Of a stretch of 25,008 nucleotides of DNA, positions 1-10,263 are shown piece after piece. Within the stretch, counting starts at the first letter, position 1, and every line of letters starts with the position of its first letter. The translations under genes and the position numbers were made by a program. The stretch is from Lingula anatina (taxonomy: Eukaryota > Brachiopoda > Lingulata > Lingulida > Lingulidae). The stretch is taken from positions 1 through 25,008 of the forward strand of contig NW_019773594.1 in NCBI RefSeq assembly GCF_001039355.2, in the 5' to 3' direction. The notes under the pieces were generated by a model that saw only the letters and a list, made by a program, of their open reading frames with translations, searched no databases and was not told where the DNA came from.

Positions 1-302
1 CCATGCCCTATTCTGTCATATATTTTACTATCACTGTAGAGGGTATTATTAATATTGGATGATTGCCCATGCCCTATTCTGTCATATATTTTACTATCAC
101 TGTAGAGGGTATTATTAATATTGGAGTATTGCCCATGGCCTCTTCTGTCATAAATTTCACTATTACTGTAGAGGGTATTATTAATATTGGAGGAATATCC
201 ATGCCCTATTCTGTCATACATTATACTAACACTGTACAGGGTATTATTTTAAAATATTGGAGGATTGCCAATGCCCTATTCTGTCATATATGTTCAATTT
301 GA
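1..302. repeat. 66-bp minisatellite, about 4.5 copies, cut by the window start
   Basis: The unit begins CCATGCCCTATTCTGTCATA and recurs at 1, 67, 133 and 199 with an exact 66-bp period; a last partial copy starts near 269 after a 4-bp insertion. Copies differ by a few substitutions. Because 66 is divisible by three, the array stays open in one frame and gives a 22-residue repeating peptide, but there is no start context, domain or splice signal, so I read this as a by-product of period length. The array probably continues upstream of the window. Confidence 0.9.
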
Positions 303-1899
303 CTTTGTTAAGCTGTTTTCAAATTGGTTTTAGAGTTCTTGGCTTTTATTCAGTTGTTCAAAGACACCAGCTATACTATGAATATTTTTTATAGGAATTA
401 TTTTATGAATCAGTATTTTGTAGTACAGTACTATACATGTCTGTTAATTGGATTTTTGACACTTATAGTTTTACAGAATTGGGATATATTTTTGGGATCA
501 TGTTACTGAAAAAGGAGTTTGTGTTCATTAAAACTTGTATATGTTTTGTCAGAGAAAGAGACTTATGGCAGGTTGCTCGTCTCAGAATCTTTATTCTTCT
601 TTATTCTTTATTTCTCAAGCAGAAGATTCATGTTGAATAAATGTTGGCAGCAATGATCTGTCTTCAAGAAAAGAATAAACTGTACAATATAACAGCCACG
701 GTGGTACTTCTGTCATTCTCTACCCACTCATTGTTTAAAAAAAGGGTCATTCCTTTGTTTATCTAATTATCCAGTTAAAACTGTATAGAGTATAGCGCCT
801 CCTAAAATAACATATCTTCCAGCATGAATAAGGATAAAAGAATTAATGTTAGAGAAGAAATCTCCTGCGTTATACGGATGGAGTTGACCTATGTTATATG
901 AACTTCAGATTCTAACACAGCAGACACAACTTGTAAGATTGTTGTCTTGTATTGTGGAGTGGTTTCCAGGACAAAAGAGTGTTCGGCATTTTTTTTTTTT
1001 TTTTTTTTTGCATTTCCCATTGTTTTTGACGAGTTCCTCCTTACATAATTTGAAATGGTAAAGAGTTCATATGAAAATCAATCTTTCTTTTACTGCAGTT
1101 GACGTAAATTTGAATGACTTAGAATATAACCTTTGCTAAAGGACTGTTATAAAAACTGAAAAATAATATATATAATGCTACAGGCACAAATATTTTCTAC
1201 TTTAAACAGAAAATAAAATACCTATTCATTACAATAAAACAGTGTCTGGCTGTACTGGTGATTTCGCAATAGTATTGTAATCTTCACTACACTCTCAATA
1301 TTGTACCCTGTAGTAAATGTAATCTGATTTGTAAATAAACCAGTCATATTTTTTGCCTGACAGTAGGCCAACTTTTCTCCGTAGCTACAGCTGTATCCGT
1401 TGACCATTTCCTTGATGACCATCGATGTCCCAGTGCCCAAATATGGGGATGTTCTTAATACAGAGAACTGGCTCATGTTTGAGCTTCATAACACACGCAG
1501 GGGTGGGGGGGGGGGTTATGAAGGCTAGTGGAACAGCGGCGGACACTCCCTGAAGTATTTAAAGAAAATGGTCTGTGTGGATTAGTACAACAAGCCAAGA
1601 AGATGAATTTATACAACATAGTTTTCTCGAAAAGAGTTATAAGGATGACCACGGGAGGCTGTAACACGTGCGACGGCATTATAAACGAATAGGAAATAAA
1701 GCATTTGAAGTAAATAAAATTTAATATTGCAAAATTAAATCTGTTTTACGTTTCATTTTGGACAAATGACATTCAACTGCAGATTTACTGTGGAGCAGTT
1801 CTGTTTTGATTGACGGATACGCAATATTGTCGCTGTTCCTCTGGGCCACTGCTATTCTATTAAAAGTTATGAATAGTTAGCAAGCTAGCTTTCAGTGCC
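303..1899. other. Intergenic or intronic AT-rich DNA, no gene recognised
   Basis: Only short chance reading frames occur here. The notable features are a run of 21 T at 989-1009, possibly the tail of an old retroposed copy, and a near-pure G run at 1501-1515. An AATAAA at about 636 has no coding exon in front of it. Nothing else could be assigned. Confidence 0.6.
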
Positions 1900-2760
1900 C
1901 TGACACTTTGTGTATTCAATCTACTGCTTTCTCGTGGTATGTTTGTGTATTGGGAACAGGCCCGTAGCCAGCAATTTTAAAGGGGGGTGTCTTTTTTTTA
2001 AAAAAGTGGACCTTTTCCCATAAAAACTACATGTACCTAGATCAAATTTTGCCCAGAGTGGACCTTTTCCCAGCAAAAGGGGTGGTTCTTTCGAACCCCT
2101 CGAACCCCCATGGCTACGGGCCTGGGGAGTATCTTAACCTTAAGTCACCCGAAGACTTAAGGAGTGCAACATGCTGTGGCGAGAAATTGCGCAATTTCCA
2201 AACAGGCCATTCGCGTCCGAGTGAGGAAACATGAGACAAATTTCCAAACTGAGATTGTATCATACCAGGACCGGCAGCTGTAGGTAAGGACTTATTAAAC
2301 GACCTTTTGGCGAATTGCTATACTGATAAGTTAGTTAGTTAGACGGGCGTTTTTAAGTGAAATACTGTCGACTTATCAATCAAAATACAGACAAATACGA
2401 CAAAACACAGACTGTCCATATTTCTCTGCAATGGAATCTCCGTGGTTTGATAGGCCCTATAGTCTCAACGGTTGGGTCAAAATTGAAAAAAAAATTAAGT
2501 CGCTGGTGTGTCGTAGATGGCATTGTACGTTTTTAAGCCTAATTGTTCACCTACTCACAATATTTATAGTATGTCGATGTATGGGTACAGTTCATTGACA
2601 CAGTAGTTGTGTCATGCTACCATATAGTATATAGTAGTCTCTGTAGATAAAAGGAGGCACCCTCGGTCAAAGAAGAATTGTAATGATAGTTAATGCTTAC
2701 TATGCTCTATTTGTACGAATTTGAAGTTGTGTGTCTCATGACCACGTGCGTGTCTAATAA
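1900..2760 (+). repeat. Decayed duplicated segment, copy A (promoter/first-exon-like)
   Basis: This segment aligns by eye with copies B (4441-5458) and C (6990-8410). Shared landmarks in the same order are ATTCAATCTACTGCTTT near 1915 (near 7914 in C), TTTGTGTATTGGG (TTTGTGTCAGGGGG in C), a GAGAAATTG stretch near 2181, and a splice-donor-like GTAAG at 2284. The part from about 2395 (ACTGTCCATATTTCTCT) to TTGTACGAATTTGA near 2711 matches 7029-7520. A MITE has inserted at 1957-2124. No protein is encoded, and the original function is not recognisable from this copy alone. Confidence 0.6.
1957..2124. mobile_element. 168-bp MITE with perfect 14-bp terminal inverted repeats
   Basis: The ends are CAGGCCCGTAGCCA (1957-1970) and its exact reverse complement (2111-2124). 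The flanks GGGAA (1952-1956) and GGGAG (2125-2129) look like a slightly decayed 5-bp target duplication. Inside, GTGGACCTTTTCCCA occurs twice in direct orientation (2006-2020, 2058-2072). It carries no transposase and is a non-autonomous element. Copies B and C of the host segment show the uninterrupted site, which supports the boundaries. Confidence 0.85.
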
Positions 2761-3207
2761 CGCAGGATGACTATACCGACTACTAGTCCAGAAATCTGGT
2801 GAAATATGATGCATGTTTTACCTACAAGCATGAAATTTGACACAGTTGTGAATAATGACATTCTACGCAAATTTGAATTTATTGGCATGTCTGAAAATTC
2901 CAAAATGGCCGTCAAATTTAAGATGGTCGTCAAAGTACCCTTTCAAAGTACCCTTGAAACTTCAAACACATAATCTTTTAATGTCTTAAATATTATACAA
3001 AGGTTAGAAATTACCACGGTATAAATTCAGTATCAATATCTGCTTCTTTAGGTGTATTAAAGCCAAAATGGCCGCCAATGGGAAGAGCAGTCCACTTATC
3101 CAAGATATCCAATTGAACGAGATTTCAAGCAATTTAGATTAAATTCCAATATGACCACCACAAATATCCGTTCAAATGAAAGCTTCAAGTCTATGATCCT
3201 AAAATAG
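2761..3207. repeat. Dispersed repeat containing AAAATGGCCGCC-type motifs
   Basis: The stretch has recurring AAAATGGCCG motifs (near 2902 and 3066) and no coding signal. The part at about 3001-3105 matches about 4195-4300 in direct orientation; both contain the identical 20-mer TATCAATATCTGCTTCTTTA (3031-3050 and 4229-4248) and continue to diverged GTCCACTTA/TGCCACTTA. It looks like one repeat family present twice, either side of the inserted element at 3208-4188. Confidence 0.5.
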
Positions 3208-4188
3208 CTTTAAAGGATAATAACTCTTCGTTTTGGCCAAAAATGAATTTTCCTGGAGTAAACAACAATTGCCCCATACTTACCAATGGTTAATGAATCC
3301 ATTTTTACATTCAATGTTAGTCCCGGTTTTTTTTTTGTAAAAACTTTGGTTTTTTGTTAAAATCTTTTAAGAGATTCTAACAAAGTATTGCCATCAGTGG
3401 AGGTGTAGCGGACCACGAGTAAATGAAGAAGTACCGTTGAATAATACTGCTGTTTATTCACGCAGTGTGAACAGAACTGAACAAAAACTGGTGAAAACTA
3501 TAAAAAAGAAAAGAAAAGAAAAATTAAAAGTAATATTAACAATACAGTGAAATATCGAGATAAATAAACTAAATATACTAAATAACTTTATTCATGTGAT
3601 CTTAACAAAAAAAAATCGATCTTTACATACGTGTAAGTTTACTTCACTTATTATTTATTATTTAATTTTAAACACTTACACTAAAACAATATCCAGACTC
3701 ATTTTTTTCCGCTGCCAACTGGTTGCTCAGAGACGGCCATGACAATCTGAGCTGGTACTGTAATTTTATTTGATAACATAAATATACATGTTGTTCATGA
3801 AAATGTCACACCCATACCAACATAGACTTTAATAAACACGATGCTCATAACTTATGTTACTGATTATAATTATGAAAAAAAAAACGTATGTAAACTACAC
3901 ATGACTAAATGAACAGATGTTACTTAATTGATCAGTGTTAGTAGTTTCTTCTCTAACACAATATAAATAAACATAAGAACATCGCGGAAAAAAACTAAAA
4001 ATGATAACAACGTATATAATTTCTGCTGTGTCGGCAACAGGAGGTCACGTGTTCTAAAGACAAGCTCAGATATCAGAATAATAGCTATAACTGCCGTTTT
4101 TGTGGTAAAACAGAATATATTATATTATTCACAAAGTTTTTTCTTGTGAAATATATATCTCATACGAAGAGTTATTATCCCTTTAAGG
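3208..4188. mobile_element. About 0.98-kb non-autonomous TIR element
   Basis: The left end reads CTTTAAAGGATAATAACTCTTCG (3208-3230). The right end (4165-4188) is its near-perfect inverse, CGAAGAGTTATTATCC followed by CTTTAAGG, with one extra base between the two halves. The interior is AT-rich and has no transposase reading frame. No clear target-site duplication is visible. The superfamily cannot be assigned from the termini. Confidence 0.6.
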
Positions 4189-4228
4189 TAACATTTTATG
4201 GTTAGGCCAAACTATGGTATGAATGAAA

Positions 4229-4440
4229 TATCAATATCTGCTTCTTTAAGTGTATATAAATCCAAGGTGGCCTCAAAGGCTAAGAAAAACATGCCACTTA
4301 CAGCCGCAGTATGGTGAATTCATCATGCACTTAAAACTACAAGTATGAAAATTTAATTTATGTTTGATCATATGTAATTTTTGTTATATTTGTGAACGTT
4401 TGATCATGAATGGTGATTTAAAATTCCGTCCTTACAGTAC
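4229..4440. other. Second copy of the flanking repeat, then AT-rich DNA
   Basis: It begins with the 20-mer shared with 3031-3050, then diverges. No gene is visible. Confidence 0.4.
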
Positions 4441-5458
4441 ATTTATATTGCGAAGCACCACTTTTCATTCAGCTCATTCCCGCACTTTCTTGAATGTAAT
4501 GTTGGGGCAATGGTATGTCGAGTATGTTGGAATATAATGAACCATTTACAGACTCTGTATCTTTTGTCTTCTTTCTCCACCTTCTGAGGTGTCACTGTGC
4601 TGTACTCTTAAGACCAGTCCCATGACATAAAGATTCAGAACAAACATAACTGCATTACAGGCTTCAGTACCTAAAGGGGTGAATGAATAACACAGAGAAA
4701 CACATTTTTGTTGAAATGGGTCTTCTTTCAGTTCGTTAAATAAAGCGTTAAATAAAGCGTCTGCTATTCGCTCTATATATTGCTTTGTTGTGCGGCTTTT
4801 GTGTCAAGGGGGTATTGTTAACTTTTATTTACCTGACGTTTTTTCCACTATGGATTGTTGTATCAAGAAATTGCACAGTAATCAGACACGAGACAACTTT
4901 AAGACAACTTGAGAGGGAAGCAAGACATTTTACATTAACTAAGTAGATCAAACATGTAAGGCCTGTATATTTCTTCACTGATGATACTTTAAATATCAAG
5001 GTGATTTCATTGACTATTTGATGTTCTAGATATGTGTAACTGTTTATATAGCTGTTTATTAAGGTTACATTGATTTGACGATTTTGACATATCAAATGAC
5101 ACTAAAAGGTGCACGAAATGCAATACTGTCAACCTATCAATTTTTATCAAACAGATAATACCGCTTGTTTAACATGAGTGTATTGCAGATAAGACAAATA
5201 TCAAACTACTAAGAATTTGTACGCCGTTGATCCCACATCCGGGAATTTATTGACGTCACTTGTACTGACAAGGCCATTGACGCAGGGCGAATCTGATCTT
5301 TGTTCATGTGTAAAATTTTATCACAGACATGAGATTGTGTCCACGAAACAAATTACCTGGATATTGATAACAATCTGATAATCACTTATACAACCAGAGG
5401 AGCAAGGTAAGTAAAGACCTATTTACCTGTAAATGCTGAGCCATCTTAAATAATGTTA
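4441..5458 (+). repeat. Decayed duplicated segment, copy B (promoter/first-exon-like)
   Basis: This aligns with copy C over most of its length. Shared blocks in order: GTATGTTGGAA; CTTAAGACC followed by TGACATAAAGATT; AACACAGAGAAACACATTT; GCTATTC followed by TTTTGTGTCAAGGGGG; AGAAATTG; TGATGATACTTT; CTAAGAATTTG; and TTTATTGACGTCA. It contains TAAATAAAGCG where C has TATATAAAACG, a palindromic TGACGTCA at 5251-5258, and the strong splice-donor match AAG|GTAAGT at 5404-5412. A 12-bp direct tandem repeat, GTTAAATAAAGC, lies at 4735-4758. No ORF is preserved. I infer a duplicated promoter plus non-coding first exon; a duplicated non-genic repeat is the alternative. Confidence 0.6.
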
Positions 5459-5462
5459 TACT

Positions 5463-5990
5463 CTAGTCACACTAGAGACGGAATGATCTAGAATTTAGTC
5501 GGAATGAGAATATGTTGTATGTTTCTGGATATTCGAATTGCGTTAGGAAAAATCTGAGTGCATTCCAAATATACTGTATAGGCCCATTCTTGTGTTCGTT
5601 GGGAATATTTTGCACATGCTCAAAACTTTCGAAGTGCATTCCAAGTGGAGAAATATCGCTTGATATTCAAAGTGTATTCTAACTGCACTATAAGGGCATT
5701 CTCAATATTCTTACGGCATTCAAACAGCATTCGAAACATTCTGATCACGTTCGCGGGAGAACCAAAATGGCACGACACTTCAAATCCTGCGAGGATGTTC
5801 TGTAATGAGCCAGGGCCCGTACCTCGAAAGCTTCGCGTATTGCGAATAGCGATATAGAGGCTACAATGTATTATATGGGGCGAATGGAATCGAGACGCTA
5901 GGTCGCAAAGCGCGATGCTTTCGAGATACAGGGTCCCGGAATGCAATTCGAATGGATCTCGATTGCTGCCGATGGTGCCTTCCGCATATC
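5463..5990. repeat. CATTC-rich dispersed repeat, copy 1
   Basis: It starts CTAGTCACACTAGAG and is packed with GGAATG and GCATTC motifs. Copy 2 starts identically at 11484 and stays alignable for about 330 bp, sharing GAAGTGCATTCCAAGTGG, GTGTATTCTAACTGCACTAT and GGGAGAACC. A MITE at 5810-5939 interrupts this copy. Short reading frames across it on both strands are not genes: they run through the MITE and have no counterpart in copy 2. No protein domain is recognisable. Confidence 0.75.
5810..5939. mobile_element. 130-bp MITE inside CATTC repeat copy 1
   Basis: Imperfect terminal inverted repeats of about 40 bp: the left arm starts CCAGGGCCCGTACCTCGAAA (5810-5829) and the right arm (5896-5939) reads CCGGGACCCTGTATCTCGAA on the other strand. 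Copy 2 of the host repeat (around 11826-11840) has the uninterrupted sequence TGAGCAGGAATGCAA, so insertion is shown directly by the empty site. It encodes no protein. Confidence 0.8.
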
Positions 5991-6989
5991 GCCGTTTTAC
6001 GTAACGATAGTTAGACAGTTCGATCACTTCCTCGAACCTACCGTAGAAACTTGATCCATGGTGTATGAACATGACGTTTTACAAATTTAAAACAACCAGT
6101 CAGCATTACCAGCGTTAGGAGCAGGCCTGTCAGTTACAGTTTTCAGATCATCAATATTTTTATTATTTAAGATTATGATATCGTCGAGTTCTGACCAGGA
6201 AGCTATTTCCATGCAAAAGAGTCTGATACAGTGAAGTGGTTAGCATTTTTCATGCATCAGCACTCTCATTCGGACTACAATATCTTATATGTACATTTTG
6301 TGTTGCATCAAAATTTACAGATTTTTCAAAAGGAAAAATTGATCAATAGCAAATATTGGTATTGTTGAACAGTGGAGAAGTTTTTTTCATTTAATTGCTA
6401 AGCAAATTCATTTTAAATTGGAATGACTCGACATTAAATAAGTTTTTGAGAAATTCATCATGCTAAAATATAATTAACCTCCATATAAGACACGGTTATG
6501 AAATATATAATGAATTCTTTGCTTTTTTACCATACGTCATTAAAACATACTATTATACATGTGTTAATGGCACCTGGAAATAGTTGCTAGAGCTGGAAGG
6601 CGTTGGCGAGTGCCAGCACTGAGACAATTGCCAAGATGGCGAGTCCTGAAAAATTAAGCCGTACATGTAGCCGTACATGTATGTCCCTCCATCTTATTAT
6701 TGTCAGACATAAGCGAATAAAACGCAATAGCTTTATTCTTAGTACATGGCAAAGCTGATGAAATTCTGTTGGAACGTGTTCAATGTTCATTTTTATTAAT
6801 TTGATTATTTCATAAAACGAGTGTTTGAAATTTCAAAAGCTACAAGGTTGAGGAAGAGTATTTTGGCATCATTTTTCTAGGGGAAGAGGTGGTATTTAGA
6901 TGCATGGTTCACCCATGATAAACCAACGAAATGATAAATCAAGGATGACAATAAGAAAATAAAATCTCTGTCCACCCACTTGCAATCAG
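5991..6989. other. No gene recognised
   Basis: AT-rich sequence with no coding domain. On the minus strand, a short patch at about 6585-6640 follows a good splice acceptor (TTAATTTTTCAG) and reads like a hydrophobic signal-peptide core ending AxA before a stop. It is listed as a finding, not as a gene. Confidence 0.4.
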
Positions 6990-8410
6990 ATATTACACTG
7001 CAACTGGACAAAAACGTCGACAAACAAACTGTCCGTATTTCTCTACATTGCGATCTCCTTGCTGTGGTAGACCAAAGTCTCAGCGGCTGTGTCAAACTAA
7101 AACATTCTCAGACCAATTTCTGTATGCGTACGTGAAGTTGTTCAATGATTGTTTAGCATTGCAAGATTATCTTGCGACCCGGAGTTGTCTTAAAGATACA
7201 GATATTTTTTTCTCACAGAAACCAACCAAATGCCAGCATATAGTTTCAAGTAGTATAACTAAGAGAATTACCAAATTATTATTATTTNCTGATCGAGTGA
7301 TCTATTCAGTTTATCCCTTGGCATGTCGAAATTATTTGAGTCATATAAGAATCTAGTAGAAGTGGTTTACATGTGTTACAAGGAATCCACGCTCCACCGA
7401 TGCTCGGTTCGTATGTACCTTTAACGTAGATACACATGTAGGAGTCTCTTTTTGTTTATGGAGGCATAAAGAATTGTCAAGATAATTTAGGCTTATTAAG
7501 CTCCACTTGTACGAATTTGATGCTGTACCGTCTGTGCCGACAACGTATTTGTCAGCTAGGACGACGCACGTACGTTGCACGGCAGCTGCACTGATATTGA
7601 AAGGGCGATCACTTTTCAACCGACAAGCCCTTTCCCTCACCTGTCCTGCAGGTAATATTGGGGAAATGGTTCGTCAAGTATGTTGGAAAGTAAAGTATAA
7701 TATGCGGGATACGTATTTTGTCTCGTTTTTATTACTTCTAAGGTGCCATTGTACTGTAGTCTTAAGACCCGTGACTTAAAGATTGAGATCAAACACCACT
7801 GCATTATACACGCCAATAGCTAAGGAATATAAGAATAACACGGAGAAACACATTTATTTGGAATGGGTCTTATTTTAGTTTGTTTTGCGAGGGCTATATA
7901 AAACGCCCGCTATTCAATCTACTGCTTTGACGAGTGGTTTTTGTGTCAGGGGGTATTTATAACTATGATTCACGAAATTTTCCAGTATTGTGTGTTGTGT
8001 CGAGAAATTGGGCAGTTGTCAGACATGGGCCCTAGTGAGACAACGTGATTGGGAAGAAAGAGGATGCAAATTACCTCAGAGGTAAATCTAACATGTTTGA
8101 CCTGTTTATTTCTTCATTGATGATACTTTTAATATCGAGGTAACTTCAATATGCTGTTCTATGTACTACATAGACGTTACTTTTACTTTACCTGTTTATT
8201 CTGTCGACACTATTTTTGGCATTGTGCAATTTTAACATATAAGGTGACACAACCATATGTACAAAGTGAATTACTGTGAACATATCAGTTAAAATCAAGC
8301 TGGTGGCACCGTTTGTTCAATATAGGGGTAGGAAAAATATGACAGATCTCAAACTAAGAATTTGGGCGCCGCTGGACCCACATTCAGAGATTTATTGACG
8401 TCAGATGTCC
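6990..8410 (+). repeat. Decayed duplicated segment, copy C, interrupted at 8410
   Basis: This is the most complete copy. Bases 7029-7520 match the second half of copy A (ACTGTCCGTATTTCTCT and TTGTACGAATTTGA), and 7640-8410 match copy B. It holds a TATA-box-like TATATAAAA at 7895-7903 and TGACGTCA at 8396-8403. The homology breaks at 8410, where the THAP-type transposon starts, and resumes at 13208 with GGTCAATGGCGCAGGG, ending in a donor-like GTAAGTAAA at 13350. The assembly has an N at 7288. Small reading frames inside are not conserved among the copies. Confidence 0.6.
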
Positions 8411-8439
8411 TATGGACCCTTTTCATCTTTTGCGAGAAT

Positions 8440-9365
8440 AAGGAGTGCGTGTGACAGGAACCGCGCGCCACAGGGGTCGTTGTAGTCCTCTGCTGTTTCC
8501 AGCATGGCTTGGCTAGGTGTAGATGATGCGTATAGGCCTATAAAATGGTCGTTTACAGCGTGCGCTGCTACGTGTCAAACTAATAACCAGTACACTCGTA
8601 CAAAGCTTCCTAGTGTATGGACAGGTACGTACGTCTTTATAATATTACATGCACATGTACATATGCAAGCCGTGGCGATATCTCTTAATTAGTTATCTTG
8701 TGTACAGTATCAGTTCATTGCGATTTTTATCTTGTTTGAAGGATGACTTAATAGAATTTTGAAATAACAAAATGAAATAATTTCCTGCATTTCTTTATTT
8801 GTACCTATTGTGTCTACAGGTAAAACTGACACGCAGTTTGTTCGTCGGTTAACTGATTAAATCATTTGTACCTGATAAGGCATCAGGTATTACTTGTTCA
8901 ATTGTTCGGTAAGAGGAGCCGCCACATTGTTAAATAGGTGAGACAGGTGTTTTTGACTCCTTCCTAGACGATAATTACACTGTTCACCGTGCCTTATATT
9001 AGTATTTGTACAAAATTTACAACAAAAAATGTCCCACTTTCGGTCTGACAAGTCTGAAAATTCTGTCAAACTGAAACAAAACCGTCAGACCAAACCAAAT
9101 TATAGCAATAGGGCATATTATTTGATTTCGTAATGTTTTCATGTGCATTTTCATCGTTTTCAATCATAGACAATAAAATCATTCAAATTAAGTTTTTTCC
9201 ATACATTTCATACTTTTCATCGTGCAATATATTTAAGACAGTTAATACTTAAATACTTAGCATATTTGTATTACTTCACAAATACATTGTTAGATATTTT
9301 TATGATCCATTTTATATCTTTACCATACGTGTACTGTGCACGAGAAGCTTACAGGAAGGTTTTTC
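8440..9365. other. Non-coding or decayed part of the THAP transposon
   Basis: A short open minus-strand stretch at about 8410-8560 reaches the terminal repeat but resembles no domain I know. The rest is AT-rich with no coding signal. Confidence 0.4.
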
Positions 9366-9494
9366 TTAATAACAATATATGATCCATAAATTTTCTAATT
9401 CACTTGTCGTTGAGTTCAGAAATACATAACTTTTTATTTTACCGATAACGCGTTCAACAAGAGTTCTGAGCCTACGTACTTTCTTTTTCGTATG
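9366..9494 (-). pseudogene. C-terminal remnant of a DDE_Tnp_4-type transposase
   Basis: Read on the minus strand, 43 codons ending in TAA at 9366-9368 contain RTLVERVIGKIKSYVFLN. This matches the family signature RxHVERaIGRiKxfxiL near the end of PIF/Harbinger and THAP-associated transposases, where the E of VER is the last acidic catalytic residue. Stops appear directly upstream in this frame and the earlier catalytic aspartates cannot be found. Hydrophilic Lys/Glu-rich codons upstream (about 9590-9690) may be a coiled-coil remnant. This is an inactive fragment. Confidence 0.65.
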
Positions 9495-9900
9495 TCACTA
9501 TCAATATTGATAATTTGATCCCCATTTGTAGACATCAGTAATACGTGACTGGATACAAGAATTCGTGAAAGTTCTTGAACTATTTATAAGTAGAAAACCC
9601 CGTGTAAAACTTAACTGCTTTTAGTTTCTTTTTCCATAACTTCATGCTTTGTCTTTTCTTTCTTTTCAATCCTCATTATTTTTTTCAGATCTTTATAAGT
9701 TTTTTATGCGCACATTGTTTTCCCCTGAGTTCTATAATTAGAACCCTTGATTAACTTGCTGGGCCCAGTTTTATAAAAGACGTTTAGCACTAACCACCGG
9801 TTAAATCCAGTGTTCAACTTAAACGACGTTTAACTGGGTTTCATAAACGTCGTTTAGCACTAACCAATGGTTACATCTTTTTGACAGATTAATTATTAAA

Positions 9901-9930
9901 TTATTATTATTATTATTATTATTATTATTT
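9901..9930. repeat. (ATT)n microsatellite
   Basis: An uninterrupted ATT/TTA trinucleotide array, inside the foldback element. Confidence 0.9.
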
Positions 9931-9950
9931 TGAAAATAAGTACATAAACA

Positions 9951-10010
9951 TACTTTGGCAATCTCAATCATCTCTTTGTTTTCTCAGATATTGTTGACAT
10001 TGCCAAAGTA
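9951..10010. repeat. 12-bp perfect inverted repeat (stem-loop)
   Basis: TACTTTGGCAAT (9951-9962) pairs exactly with ATTGCCAAAGTA (9999-10010) across a 36-nt loop. It lies inside the foldback element and may be the palindromic ends of a still smaller insertion. Confidence 0.6.
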
Positions 10011-10263
10011 CATTAAAGAAGCGCAGACAACACAAATGAACAATGGATTAATTATTGGTATTTTATTTTGTTTATAGAAACCCATTGCATTCTGGGAAAT
10101 TTCATTTCCACATATGGTCTGGATAAGTTGTTCATAGCAACTAAACACTGGTTAAGAGAATTAAACGTCCGTTAACTAACCGGCTGTTTAAACACTGTTT
10201 ATAAAACACAATTTTAATTAATCGCCGTTTAGTTAACCAATGTTTGGGGAATTTATCCACTGG

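Noticed and set aside
1-302. CRISPR array
   Set aside because: Units abut with no unique spacers, and the sequence is animal DNA.
3001-4300. LTR retrotransposon bounded by the 100-bp direct repeats
   Set aside because: No TG...CA ends, primer site or gag-pol coding; the inner element has inverted ends, as DNA transposons do.
5620-6072. 150-codon minus-strand frame
   Set aside because: It spans the CATTC repeat and an inserted MITE, and is not open in the second copy of the repeat.
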